The notes under the pieces are model-generated. The model made no database searches. It saw nothing but the letters and a program-made list of their open reading frames with translations, and was not told where the DNA came from. A DNA stretch of 64,000 nucleotides, taken from NCBI GenBank assembly GCA_947095585.1, contig OX352762.1, forward strand, positions 11,263,969 through 11,327,968, in the 5' to 3' direction. Below, in pieces: positions 31,959-42,310 of the stretch. The first letter of the stretch is position 1, and each line of letters opens with the position of its first letter. The DNA is from Nephrocerus scutellatus (Eukaryota; Arthropoda; Insecta; Diptera; Pipunculidae). Made by a program: the position numbers and the translations under genes.

Positions 31959-34293
31959 CAGGGTGTTTTCTGAAGGCAGGCCTTTAAATTTTGTGGGAAT
32001 GTGCGTCATTAGTCAAAATAACTAAATCAACTCCAACGCCATTTCAAATGACATTTTAGATTTTAGCTCTATAGACTCCACGGTCATGAGCTAAAAAATA
32101 TCAGCTTTAGTATTTCCATCAACATTTTATGAGGTAATGTTGGCTCAACATCCTCCAACAGCAAAAATCATTAAAAACCCACCGGAACATTCGGGTACCA
32201 TAACAGAAATTTGTACAGGAACGAACAAGTCTATATAGTCTTGGTTAGGTTGGGGTGGCTGTCGGCAGGAAGCCGACCCACTTAGACCAATAGATGGTCC
32301 ATTGTGATGCCACATGGATCAAGAGGATTTCTCGCCCTACTCATTGAACCAGTTGGAGCTTCGAATGAAGGCTAACCCTAATTCCAGATGTAACTTCGAA
32401 AGGAGTCTTACCCTAATAAGTACCTAAATATATTTACATTCGTGAACTGAGAACGAATTTTTTCGCTATGTTTACACATGTACATGTCCAGAGGCCATCA
32501 ATTCTCAAAAAACTCAAGTATTTGAGAATTCTGATACTACGGATTTAAATCTTCCTGGGTATAGCTTAGTGCCATTATTTTTCCCTCGACGCGGACATGT
32601 AATTTATGTCCGTAGTAGGGCGTACGTATTTCGTGGGCAACATTCCACTGGTAATTTGATAGTACATATATCTCACCGATAAGTGGAACCGATCTTTGCA
32701 ACAATTTGGTGAATCAAATCCAGGACAGGATCACTTGTGTCTGGCGTAGCACTCGATATTTTCAAAGCATTTGACAGTTTTTGGTATCAAGCCGTTTTGT
32801 CCACAATGCGTGCCTATGGAGTCGATAAAAAACTGCTTCATTGAATAAGAAGCTATCTTTTGGATCTCTCAATTTTAGTTGTATTGAACGATCTAAAGTA
32901 CATCACATAAATGCTGGCGTTCCCCAGGGCTCCGTTTTGTCCCCGACACTCTTTCTCATTTTTATTAATGATCGTTTGTTCATTACTTCTAATCCAGTTC
33001 ATTCGCTTACGACACTACTCTCAGCTTCTCATATAGGTTTGAGAAACGTCCCTCCTCTTCTTATGTGGAACTCAAACAACTGGACAGTATAATAAAATTG
33101 GGAGAAATCAATCGAGTAGAATTTAAAGCTTCCTAAAGCTAATGCTGTCTCCTTTCGTCTAAGGGAATCGTAACTCCAATACCTTTATCCATGAATGGCA
33201 GTTGCATCGAGGAAACTGTCCGTTAAGACAAGCCTCGTTGGGATGACCAAATATGTCGCTAAAAATGTAGCGAAATGTTTAGGTTTCCCAACACGATGCA
33301 AGAAATATTTCACTCCTTCTGATCTGGCTACCATATAGGTATACGGCGTTGATTCGCCGAATTGCTTATCGGTGATGCTAAAATTGCGAAGTCAACCGAT
33401 TCGCTTGAAATTTTTCGGAATAAGTGATCAGGGATTCGTCGCGACTAACTTAAATGCTTTATTACATAAGAAACTCTCTCACAAGCTATTATATTTGAGT
33501 TATTCTGTAGAGTATCGCAGCAATGCAAGTGTTCCTCAGGGCTCTTTGTTGTCTCTGTAACTTTTTGTTAATTCCATTAAGGATCTCTTGTCTGCTGGTT
33601 TTTTTTTGCTAACGACGCCATTCTAGTCTTTTCATGTTTAATGGATAAAATGAAGAGAAGTGACCGATTCTATAACTTAATGGTATCATTTGTCCTCAGA
33701 GTGAAACGTAAACCTTCAACCCTGCAGACTATTATGCTTATTCAGCTTTCGGTATGCATATAGTTGGAAACTTTTTAAACCTTTTTGGTGCTGGTATAAT
33801 TTTTCTAAATTTTGCTAATGAAAATAATTTTAACTTCTACTACCAATTCATTAAAAGCAAGACCTAGTCTCAAGTCCGCTTTTAGCCGTACGTCCAGCGA
33901 AGGCTTTAGATGCCTAGTAGCTGCCATATGTCCCAAAAGTTCTAGCTGATTCCACTTCACTCATTCAAGCTAGAGGTGTTCTGCAAAAATGGATGTACCG
34001 TACGCAAAAAACTTTATTTTTGTACCACAGAACCGGCTTAAACCTAATTAAACTATCTTACACAGCACCTGACATAAACATGTCAGTTTATTTGGGCAAC
34101 TGAATTCTCTTATGGATCTCAAGAAGTGCATAGGCGGCCTTAAAATCTCAAATACTATAATTTAAATTTTTTTTTGCCGACTACTTGCCGGGTTACGATA
34201 TTTAAAGTTCAACAAAAATATTAGATTAGTAAATTAATATTTTCTCATAGAAAATACACAAAAAATTCGTGGGAACCCTTCAGAAAACACTGC
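31959..34293. mobile_element. Element bounded by inverted repeats (CAGTGTTTTCTGAAGG), containing LINE fragments
   Basis: The left end CAGGGTGTTTTCTGAAGG (31959-31976) is inverted at 34276-34293 as ccttcagaaaacactg, with a TA before the left copy. Ends starting CAGGGTG are usual for mariner-like elements. The interior holds no transposase that I can see but contains LINE family J pieces at 32440-33560. It could be one DNA transposon carrying LINE inserts, or two separate ends brought together. Confidence 0.5.
32440..33560 (+). mobile_element. Jockey-like LINE family J, copy J2 (two joined fragments)
   Basis: The start matches the family endonuclease (acatgtacatgtccagagg, ttgagaattctgat, cttcctgggtata). 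Reverse transcriptase follows: AYGVDKKLLH, SLNFSCIERSKVHHINAGVP and QGSVLSPTLFLIFINDRLF, the G-V-P-Q-G-S-V-L-S-P motif. A C-terminal scrap lies near 33300-33420. A second RT scrap (NASVPQGSLLSL) at 33515-33560 shows two copies were joined. Confidence 0.75.
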
Positions 34294-35677
34294 GCGTATT
34301 TACAACTTAGGTGTGTTGTGTTAATGTAGTTGTAAAATAGGAAATTTATTGTATAAATATATAAATGTATTGTATATTAATATTTTAGAAGATTATACAC
34401 AAAAACTAATTATTGTTATTGCAAAATAAAATAAGTAATTAAGTAATACATACTCGTACCTGCATTTAGCAAGGATGGGTACTTGTAAAATGTATTGTTG
34501 TTTACAATGTTCGAAATTACAAAAAATTTCGACAACAGCAAAATAACTGAGAAGGAAAAAAATGTGATATTTCAATAATAATATAGAGAAATTTCCTAGT
34601 CAATAAAAGTGTTGTTGGTCGTCTTGCATCATCATTTTATTTGAATAAAAAAAAGAAAATTGCATTGTGTATATGGAAAACCATCACGGTGCGCCTTATT
34701 CGATCGAAGCAATTTTTTAAGTTCACTCTTTTTTGGTCCTTGCAGATGCAGTCACTCTATTGTTTAAAGAGAACATGTTGAGGAGCAATGTAACTGAGAC
34801 AAACAGACCAGAATTTCTTGATGTGTACCTAATTAATTATTTAATTAATAAATTCTTATAAAAGTCTATGCACATAATGTAATTGAATGAATGTAATTTA
34901 TGATAGGCAATGCTCATTTGAATATTTACAAGGAAATCCAATTCAAACGGATACCTACTGGAGTACCTTAAGTGTTATAATACAAAAAAAATCAACCAGA
35001 AAAAAAAGTTAAAGGCGAAATTGGCTTAAAATGATTACAACGCATTTACAAATTTTTTATTTTTTTTTATTTTATTGTAATTATTGAAACGTAATCATTT
35101 GAATCACTTTGCATAACACTGCAACTAGTTAACGCTAACGAACAGTTCAATTTTGTTCTTATCCACATATATTACATACAGAAATAACTTATTACTTCTA
35201 TACAAAAATACAAATCCATATACAAATGGTAGTTTTAGCTTCCAGCATGTGGTCTGATCATGTGGTTTGATGCTCTTCAGTCTTCGAGTAAGTCCGGTTG
35301 TATCGATGAGTTTTACTGCTTCCTGATTTATGTGTAGCTTCAGCCTTCGCTGATGAACTGTTGCATGCTCTTTAATTGTGTCTTGTACGGTCTCGACTTT
35401 AAGGTCACGATGTAGATCTGAGTTCCTAATGTACTAAGGTGTGCTGACTATGCCTCTGAAGACTTTGTTTTGGAATCCTTGAGTTATTTCGATGTTATTT
35501 TTAGCCGTACATCCGCATAGCTGAATTCCGTTTGTCCATACGGATCTTAGCGTTTTTTTATAAATTAGTAATTTATTGTGAATAGACAGATATGATCTGT
35601 TATCAATGAGCCAATATAGTTTTCTGCGTTTGATGTTAAGTTCTTCACTTTTCTTTTTCTAAATGTTTGTTGTAACC
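34294..35677. other. AT-rich intergenic stretch, nothing recognised
   Basis: Many poly-A/T runs. The segment 35225-35660 has somewhat more complex sequence but no translation I recognise. Confidence 0.4.
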
Positions 35678-35830
35678 TGTAATAAATAATCGGATAATTA
35701 AAAATGCACAACCACGTTTTATTAAATCTCAATCAAGTCCATCTTTATTAAAAGAGAGAGAAAACACATTCTACAAAAATAACGAGTAAGGATATGCCAT
35801 ATACTAATTTTGAACTTAAAGATTATAACA
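35678..35830 (-). repeat. Short LTR (153 bp) of a gypsy-like element
   Basis: On the minus strand it begins TGTTATAATC and ends TTTATTACA, so it has TG...CA termini. An AATAAA lies inside (aataaaacgtggttg). Directly upstream of it on the minus strand is the purine-rich GTGGGAGAAT, as expected for a polypurine tract, and before that the end of a pol frame. Confidence 0.6.
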
Positions 35831-36640
35831 ATTCTCCCACGCTTAATCAATACTAAGGGCTATTAGTAGAATCCAAAACATAATCCCTTAAATAAGCTGG
35901 TGGTTTATGCTGACGTGCTGACTCTACAGGATTAGTATCATTCGGTGGCTGTACTGCTGGAACTGTAGAAATGCCGGGAACGTTTTCGATTGATCCTGCG
36001 ATGGCTATAGGTTGTTGGAAGATTATTTGTTGATCTGGTAACTGTTGATTTGCTGGTGTTGCATCCATATTTGATTCGTTGGGTTGAAGAGACTCGTCCG
36101 GTGTGTAATTTGCTAGATTTTTATTTAGAACCCTTATCCAGCTACATGCTGGTTTATGTGTCTTTTAAACGTGAATCCATTATCCAGTTGTACAGTATAG
36201 TGAAGACAACCCAATTTTTTAATAATAATAATAATAATGGTCTATGGTCATTATCGTCTGGAATTTCAGGAACAAAGCAATTTCTCAACAGCTTTGCATA
36301 ATTAGCGATTCGGTATGTAGGACTAAGATGCGATTATAAGACTTGTTCCTATTGAAATTCTGGAATATGGTCACTATGGTCTGGAATTTCGGGAACAAAA
36401 CAATTTCTCAAGCGATTTGCATGAAATTATGGTCTGGGCTTTTGGGAACTATGCCGTTTTGATATTTTGAGATGACCGTTCTTTGTTTTCTTTTCTTTCG
36501 TCCAGGGCAGATGTTGTCACGCTCAAATCCCGCGACCGTGTATCTGACACAGTCTACCATTTTTAAACCTCTGCACTGGCTTGCAAAATTTCTTATTTTT
36601 GTTTTTGTTGCTAGTGTCTTGTACCATTCTTTGAGCATTT
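35831..36640 (-). mobile_element. Gypsy-like retrotransposon, 3' end of pol, minus strand
   Basis: The minus-strand frame at 36190-36100 reads YTVQLDNGFTFKRHINQHV, as in the integrase C-terminal domain of gypsy elements. It then runs to a Pro/Gln-rich region and the terminal motif KPPAYLRDYVLD just before the LTR. Between 36640 and 36200 are further broken frames with short duplicated pieces (aatttctcaa near 36275 and 36400). Confidence 0.65.
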
Positions 36641-37400
36641 TCTAAGTTTAGTTTTATTATTTTTATTATCTATTTCACCATGAAGTATTCACAATTACAA
36701 AACAATAATCTCGAATACAAAAACATAAAACACCTCGTAAATAAACCAAAACATTTCTTCCCACCAATCGCATTTCTTTAACAATGAACCAAAAATGAAA
36801 CATACAGAATTATATAAACATAGAAAAAGTTAACAAATTTTAAAGGTGACTTCAAAACTTTCAAAACTTAACCTACATGTATCGTTGTTAGTGAAATGAT
36901 CTAATATGATGGGTGCAATTGACAGTAGCGGAAAAGTATAATATCAAACAAAATGTGTTATAACATAAGAAATAAACAATAACATTTTCTGTGCTTTTTG
37001 TTGCTCCTAAGAGTTCCATGTAACCATGTAAAATATTCGCAAAATGAGAGATAATTATTGTTAAGTTTGTAGCAACACTTACAAAGCATACATATATATA
37101 TAGTACTAGTATATATATATACATAATAAATAGATATATCAATATTGTTTTAAATGAGACAATTAAATAATATATATTTATATATATACCTCCACATATA
37201 TGTGTTTATATTAGATAGTATTTAGGCTTATTGTTAGTTAATGAGAATAGATTTTCAGCAAAAATGAAAAACATAATTTGTAAACAAAAAAGAAAGAAAA
37301 AGGAATAACAATAAATGGGAATTATGAATATATAATGTTTAAAGTTATTGTGTTACTGAGTTTTTGCCCAAAAGATATTATTTGTTTTGTCTTTTCATTA
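36641..37400. other. AT-rich stretch with a (TA)n palindrome
   Basis: Contains the near-palindrome tatatatatagtactagtat around 37091-37122. Nothing coding was recognised. Confidence 0.4.
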
Positions 37401-37404
37401 CTGA

Positions 37405-37950
37405 AAGCAGTAGGTGGATTTTGGTCGCAAAAGTAAGTACCCGCCTGCAGAACCGCAATTTTGCAGTGTTATGTGTTTAGACAAATCAACTACTGGTCCC
37501 TTTCAAAGCGACAGAAATAGCAGATTCGATTCTTCATTAAGATGTTTTAGATGTCAGAAACCTGGACATTTCATTCGGGATTGCAAGGAACTGAGCGCTT
37601 GAAAATTGATGAGACAGCCTGTGAATAGTGTCAATAATCTGGAGATATTACGGCGGATAGATGCACAACATTTGAGGTGGAGCGATCGTCTTGTACCAGC
37701 TTTGCAGGGCAAAGGCTGTAGAAGGAATGTGTCACAATACGCAGTACAAATCTTGGAAGGGATGCGATTTTATTTTAGACAGAGGAGCTTCCAGATCAAT
37801 TGTAAGTCCTGAAATGGTGTCTGGAGAGCAATCGGTTTATTGTTGCCCAAGTAGAAGATAAATGCATATTGGGTCTGGACTTTATGATGGCGCACCAGAT
37901 GTCACTTGATTTGAGGAAGCAAGTGCTAAGATAGCGTAATATAGAAGTTC
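37405..37950 (+). mobile_element. Gypsy-like retrotransposon gag zinc knuckle and protease, plus strand
   Basis: A CCHC zinc knuckle (CFRCQKPGHFIRDC) lies at about 37542-37583, then a stop. The protease region at 37760-37815 reads LDRGASRSIVSP, where the catalytic D-T-G is changed to D-R-G. The later block CILGLDFMMAHQMSLDLRKQ is also typical of gypsy proteases. The segment 37685-37815 matches bases 1-180 of the window, where D-T-G is kept. Confidence 0.7.
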
Positions 37951-38079
37951 CGCTAGCATGACTGACAATCACAATAGTGGATCACTTAGGAAGTATTGTG
38001 TACCCCCGAGTACAAGCAAAGTAAAAGACCGGAAATCCAGAAATTCACGAATTACGGTCCAGCAGATGAAAGATCATTT

Positions 38080-38570
38080 AACAATAGAGCAGCTTAGGGA
38101 AGAAATTTTTCACTCCCTCTGACCTGACTACTACAATTGTCATATCTGGTCGGGTGCGCCTAAAACCACCTTGCATCAACTAGATAGAATACAAAACCGT
38201 GCGATAAAACTTATCGGTGACGAAAACATTACGAAATCAATTGATTCGCTTAATCACCGCAGGAACGTCTCCTGCTTGTCACTGTTTATCGCTTCTTCCA
38301 CCAGCGGTGATCAAGAGAAATAGCCAGTTGCATGCCACCTATCCTTGTATTCAACCGCAACACTCGTGGCGCTCTAAATGCTCATCAGTTTACCCTTAAG
38401 CCCATCTTCGGACGTACAGTTAAGTTCTGGGATTCGTTCTTCAACCGTACAATAGGTATGTGGAATGCAGCTCTGTCTTTCCACATCACTATGATACACA
38501 GACATTCAAGACACAAGCTCATAGACAACTCCTCTCTTCTTCTCCTTTTCCTTAACGCCCACGCTGTGCC
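38080..38570 (+). mobile_element. Jockey-like LINE family J, copy J3 (3' end)
   Basis: Translates as WSGAPKTTLHQLD-like and AIKLIGDENITKSIDSLNHR, then NRNTRGALNAHQFTLKPIFG and RTVKFWDSFFNRTIGMWNA. These are the C-terminal blocks that follow reverse transcriptase in this family, and the same blocks occur inverted near 58500-58760. It sits between two gypsy-like pieces. Confidence 0.75.
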
Positions 38571-38599
38571 AAGCATATTCCCGAACATAATAAGGGTGC

Positions 38600-38890
38600 G
38601 AACCCCTTTTTGCGTGCGCTTCGATGGATGGAGCAAGGAGGAATACCGCAGTATCACGAAATTGCAACAGGAAGTCCTATAGTAAAAAGTTACTGTGCTC
38701 AATGGCAGTCATTGGGATTGAAAGATGCACGGACTACTGGTAAAGCAATGGGAATCTGCCGATGGTCGGTGTTACAAATCAAAGGTAGTGTTACCAACCA
38801 ATTTGGTGAACAAAGTTCTTCACAAAGAACACACTGGAACACCAGGAGAACACTTGGGAATTAAGAGGACACTGAATAAAGTATGAAGTT
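38600..38890 (+). mobile_element. Gypsy-like integrase zinc-binding fragment
   Basis: Reads YCAQWQSLGLKDG-like, WESADGRS-like, then VVPTNLVNKVLHKEHTGTPG and EHLGIKRTLNK. This is the H-H-C-C zinc-binding region before the integrase core in gypsy elements. Frames are broken. Confidence 0.65.
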
Positions 38891-39379
38891 TAATCTTTTG
38901 GGTCAATTGCCGCTGAGATGTTGAAAGCTGGTGCCGAACGTGTTAAAAATGTGCGGCTAGAAGGAGACCGCAACGAACATTTAGAGGGAAAACGCATCAA
39001 TCCAATATTGTAGCGCCAATAGTTAGGCAAGATGCAAAGGATTCCGATCAAAGACCAATGGTGATCAATTCCATAGAACAGTAAAGAACAACGTCGTGAA
39101 TGGTAATGAAGGAATGAAAACACGAAAGCACTTTGGTGCGAATTATGAAAAAGTTATTTTATAAAGTTATTAATTGTAAATTAATAAACTTGTGTTGTGT
39201 TTTATTTGCAAAATCCTTTACGAGCTCGAAAGCCTGAATTGCGTAACAATATAATCTGTTAAAAGTTATTTTTAAAAAAGAGTTATACATCTTTAGGTCT
39301 CATTTAGTTATCAATTATATGATATTTTAAAATAAATATGAATTTTAAAAACCTTAGTTATGCTACTATTTTCGGCTAA
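38891..39379. other. Intergenic stretch, nothing recognised
   Basis: No exon or repeat supported. Confidence 0.4.
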
Positions 39380-39381
39380 AT

Positions 39382-40025
39382 TACAGTACAGCCCGGAAAG
39401 GGTTAGGGGTTCCAGAGAAAGCCCTCATAGAGCAGACCTTGAAAACCGCCATCTCGTTTGTAGGAGACGCCACCTTTCTGAAGGAGAGTCATCCAAAGTT
39501 TGCATTTTTTTTTTTGAAAAAATGCATTTTTCCAAGTGGTTTGAAGGAGGTTTTGGTGAATGGTAATAAAAATGTCTTTCAATAAAATAAAAAAAATAAG
39601 CCAATCGAACCACCCTCGACAGTGGTAGAGCCAAAAACAAACTTTTCTATACAAAAAAACAGGTATTATATAGCAAAATACGGTATAGCCCGGAAAGGGT
39701 TAGGAGTTCCAGAGGAGGGTCTCTTGGATCCCTAAGCACATATTTAATGGGCACACTCATTTTTAATCAGCCCCTTTTTTACTTTTAAGGAAAAGTAAGT
39801 TCATTGATCCTACTATTGGCAAGGGTGGTTCGATTGGCCCAATTTTTTGTTTGAAAGGCATTTTCATTACCTTTCATTTATTACCAATTAACCCCCAAAC
39901 ATCCGTGAAACCACTTACAAAAATGTATTTTTCAACTTTGAAATCACCTCCCTCAAAAAGGGGGCGTCTTCCCAACCACATAAAAATGTGGGCGGCGTAA
40001 ATTCCGTTCCGGGCTATACTGTATA
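39382..40025. mobile_element. MITE with TACAGTAYAGCCCGGAA terminal inverted repeats
   Basis: The left end at about 39383-39402 (tacagtacagcccggaaagg) is inverted at 40005-40025 (ccgttccgggctatactgta). A third copy of the left end lies inside at about 39680 (tacggtatagcccggaaagg). The TA at each outer edge suits the TA target site of Tc1-mariner elements. There is no transposase, so it is non-autonomous. Parts of the interior recur inverted at 44690-45060. Its right edge is 7 bp from the shu stop codon. Confidence 0.8.
39877..39882 (-). promoter_or_regulatory. Candidate poly(A) signal for shu, inside the MITE
   Basis: Minus-strand AATAAA about 150 bp after the shu stop codon. No closer AATAAA or ATTAAA was found between it and the stop. 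Use is inferred. Confidence 0.45.
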
Positions 40026-40031
40026 AACGCC

Positions 40032-41331
40032 CTATTTTTTATGTAAAGTATATTTTGTCTGGTCGTGTGGAGAGAGTTTCAACGTCATTTCCATTCGATT
40101 GGCCAATTCCTCGACCACTGTTATTTCTTTTGTTGTAAGTCCAGGCGGCAGTGAAAACGACTTTAAGTCGTCCTTTTCCTTTAGCGATTGCAAGACATCA
40201 GTGATTTCCTTTTCGAATGCTGTATTTAAGGCATCATCGCCTTTAGTTGCAGGATTATTTGACTTTTGCTTTTCCATAACACCCATTGCCTTTGACCAAA
40301 TTTTTCGTTCGTTTTCCAGGTAAGTGCTGCTGCGCTCCTCTAGCAATGTCATTTCAGAGCATATTTTCGGGTTTTGCGGCTCCATGCGTTGAGCATGTAG
40401 CAGTAGACTACGTGCCCGTTTGTATTCGCCCAGCATCAGAAGAGCTCTTCCCTCCTGAAAAATTGCCTTACACGAAGGATTATTTTTTGTCAGCCGACGT
40501 ATCTCACGACACATAATACATGTCCTTCCAGGTGAGTTAATCTTATTGTAACAAACAGCCAGATTGGTGTAAAGTTTTATCAAAAATGCGATCTGTTCAT
40601 TTTGTTCATCCTCGTTGGCTAGACGGCAATAGTTAAGAACACTAACGGCTTTCTCAAAAGCTTTACATGCATTTCTGATAAGTTCTTGTCCGAAGAAATC
40701 CAATCCTTTTAAATGAATCTCCTTAACTCGATCAATGACTACGGAAAACTTATTGCGATCCTCCTCCGAAAGATTATCTGCTGCGTTTATATCGCCAACA
40801 ATATTGAACGAAACTAACTCAATGATAAAAAGACCATCAGCTTTCGGCTTTACCCGCGGAGGGCAACCCATTTCAAGGAAAAGCAAATTATACGAAATAA
40901 GGAACTGTGACTCTTCACCCTTGTACATGGTACGGACGGCCACTTCCAGACCTTCAAGAACAGCATTGTGTCCAGTGTAAAACGAGAATGTCGAACCACG
41001 CATGAAAGACGAGTCAAACGGGGCACCATCATTCTCCCAGTAAGCATTGTAACGAATGCAAACACGAGCATTGTCTGGCACTGTTCCAGCACTCTTGTCA
41101 AGACTTTCGCGTACAACATGCTTGTATATATCCTCATTTACTTGTTCCATTTGTGCACGTAATTCTGCAAAAGACTTTTGCCATGGCGACACCAAGGCTT
41201 TTCGTTTGATTTCATTATCGCCATCCTCATCGTCGTCAGAGCCGGTATTGATCTCCTCAAATATATCCGAAACAAATCCGTCATCGAAGTTGGAGTTAAT
41301 TTCGAATTTTGAGCCCTCCTCAATGAGTTCG
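40032..41331 (-). CDS. shu: shu exon 2 (FKBP and TPR domains, stop codon TAG)
   Basis: Acceptor actctttcag directly precedes it. It holds all but the first 19 codons and ends THLHKK-like with TAG at 40034-40032. The frame is open for 1300 bp. Confidence 0.95.
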
Positions 41332-41447
41332 CTGAAAGAGTTTTAAATTCATTAATTTCAGAAACAAATTATTTAAAGTCAGTGTTACACGAGAGATAGT
41401 GGATTTTGAAGGAAAGTGCACGTGTTAATCTCTTCTAAGCCATTCAT
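40032..41447 (-). CDS. shu: Shutdown, FKBP/TPR co-chaperone of the piRNA pathway (2 exons)
   Basis: Exons 41447-41389 and 41331-40032 (minus strand), with a 57-bp intron. They join in phase to give 452 residues, close to the fly protein. In Drosophila, Shu works with Hsp90 in loading piRNAs onto Piwi proteins in germ cells and is related to vertebrate FKBP6. An acidic N-terminus (TGSDDDEDGDNE) leads to an FKBP-type domain at about residues 105-198 (ARVCIRYNAYWENDGAPFDS, MYKGEESQFLISYNLLF), then TPR helices at about 215-355 (KAFEKAVSVLNYC, LYTNLAVCYNKINSPGR, EGRALLMLGEYKRARSLL). Several residues of the catalytic FKBP pocket look changed, as known for this family. The start is chosen because ATG at 41447 opens the only short exon with fitting phase. 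A MITE lies 7 bp past the stop. Confidence 0.93.
41389..41447 (-). CDS. shu: shu exon 1 (first 19 codons)
   Basis: Reads MNGLEEINTCTFLQNPLSL plus two bases (GT) that complete a valine codon with the first base of exon 2. Donor is GTAACA, which is weak but correctly placed, and the intron is 57 bp. Supported by phase and total protein length rather than by transcript evidence. Confidence 0.75.
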
Positions 41448-42310
41448 TGTAAGCGCGATACCGTTTTATAAAACAGTTAATCAATCGTCTCCAGTGGTTT
41501 GTAATTTTTTATTTTATTTTTATTGAAATAGAGCAGCTCAAGAAACAGGAAAGTAGTACTATTATTGGCCTAAGGTTCCGATTCTGCCGTCTGCCGTTGA
41601 TTAAAGATTAAGCCTACTATTTAGTTTTTTGAAGTAAAAAATTAATATTAACTATTCGTAATATCACAATGCTGACCAGCAGAAATAATGGATATTGATA
41701 TTTGATTTGGCACTTTGGCAGTCAACAAGCAGGCCGGTAAATAAATATGTTTATTGCCACTGAGCTAGTTTACCACGACCAGTAATTACAAATACAAGCA
41801 ACCGAACTAAAGTGGATGTCATAACTATGTTGTCAACTCTCAGTTTAAAATATTTTTTTTTAATGTTGGCACAGATTGTTGTTTAGCTGTCAAGAAGTTC
41901 GTTTCCACTAAAAAAACCAATCTACCGTAGAGCGAAAACAGAAATGTATATTTCGCGCCTTTTTCTCGTTTTTTGGGTATTTTTTAACCACCTTTCGCAT
42001 GACATAGAGGGCTAAAAATTTGTGAGCTGCTCAATGTCAAAGAGCAATTTTGACATCCCGCGTTTGACGCGTGTCGCGAGTCTGATGCGTGGAAAAAAGG
42101 GAATACTTTAAAATAGTCCCGACCTCAAAAACAGATGTTTTTGCGATTATTACCAAATAACTGTGACTGTCTGGCGTGTTGCGATGTATACATAAAATTC
42201 TGTACCTCAAAAAATAAGTTTTTTTACATTTACTCGTTACTAACTACAACAACAACACAAGTAACAATACAAAAGTAAAATCATAGATTTTCGTGTTCGA
42301 TTTGCCGAGA
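41448..42310. other. Upstream flank of shu
   Basis: Holds the shu 5' UTR and promoter by position, but no core-promoter motif could be singled out. About 41965-42110 is a dispersed repeat shared with 22480-22745. Confidence 0.45.

Noticed and set aside
40968..41346. Plus-strand frames across the shu N-terminus
   Set aside because: Shadows of the minus-strand shu coding exons.
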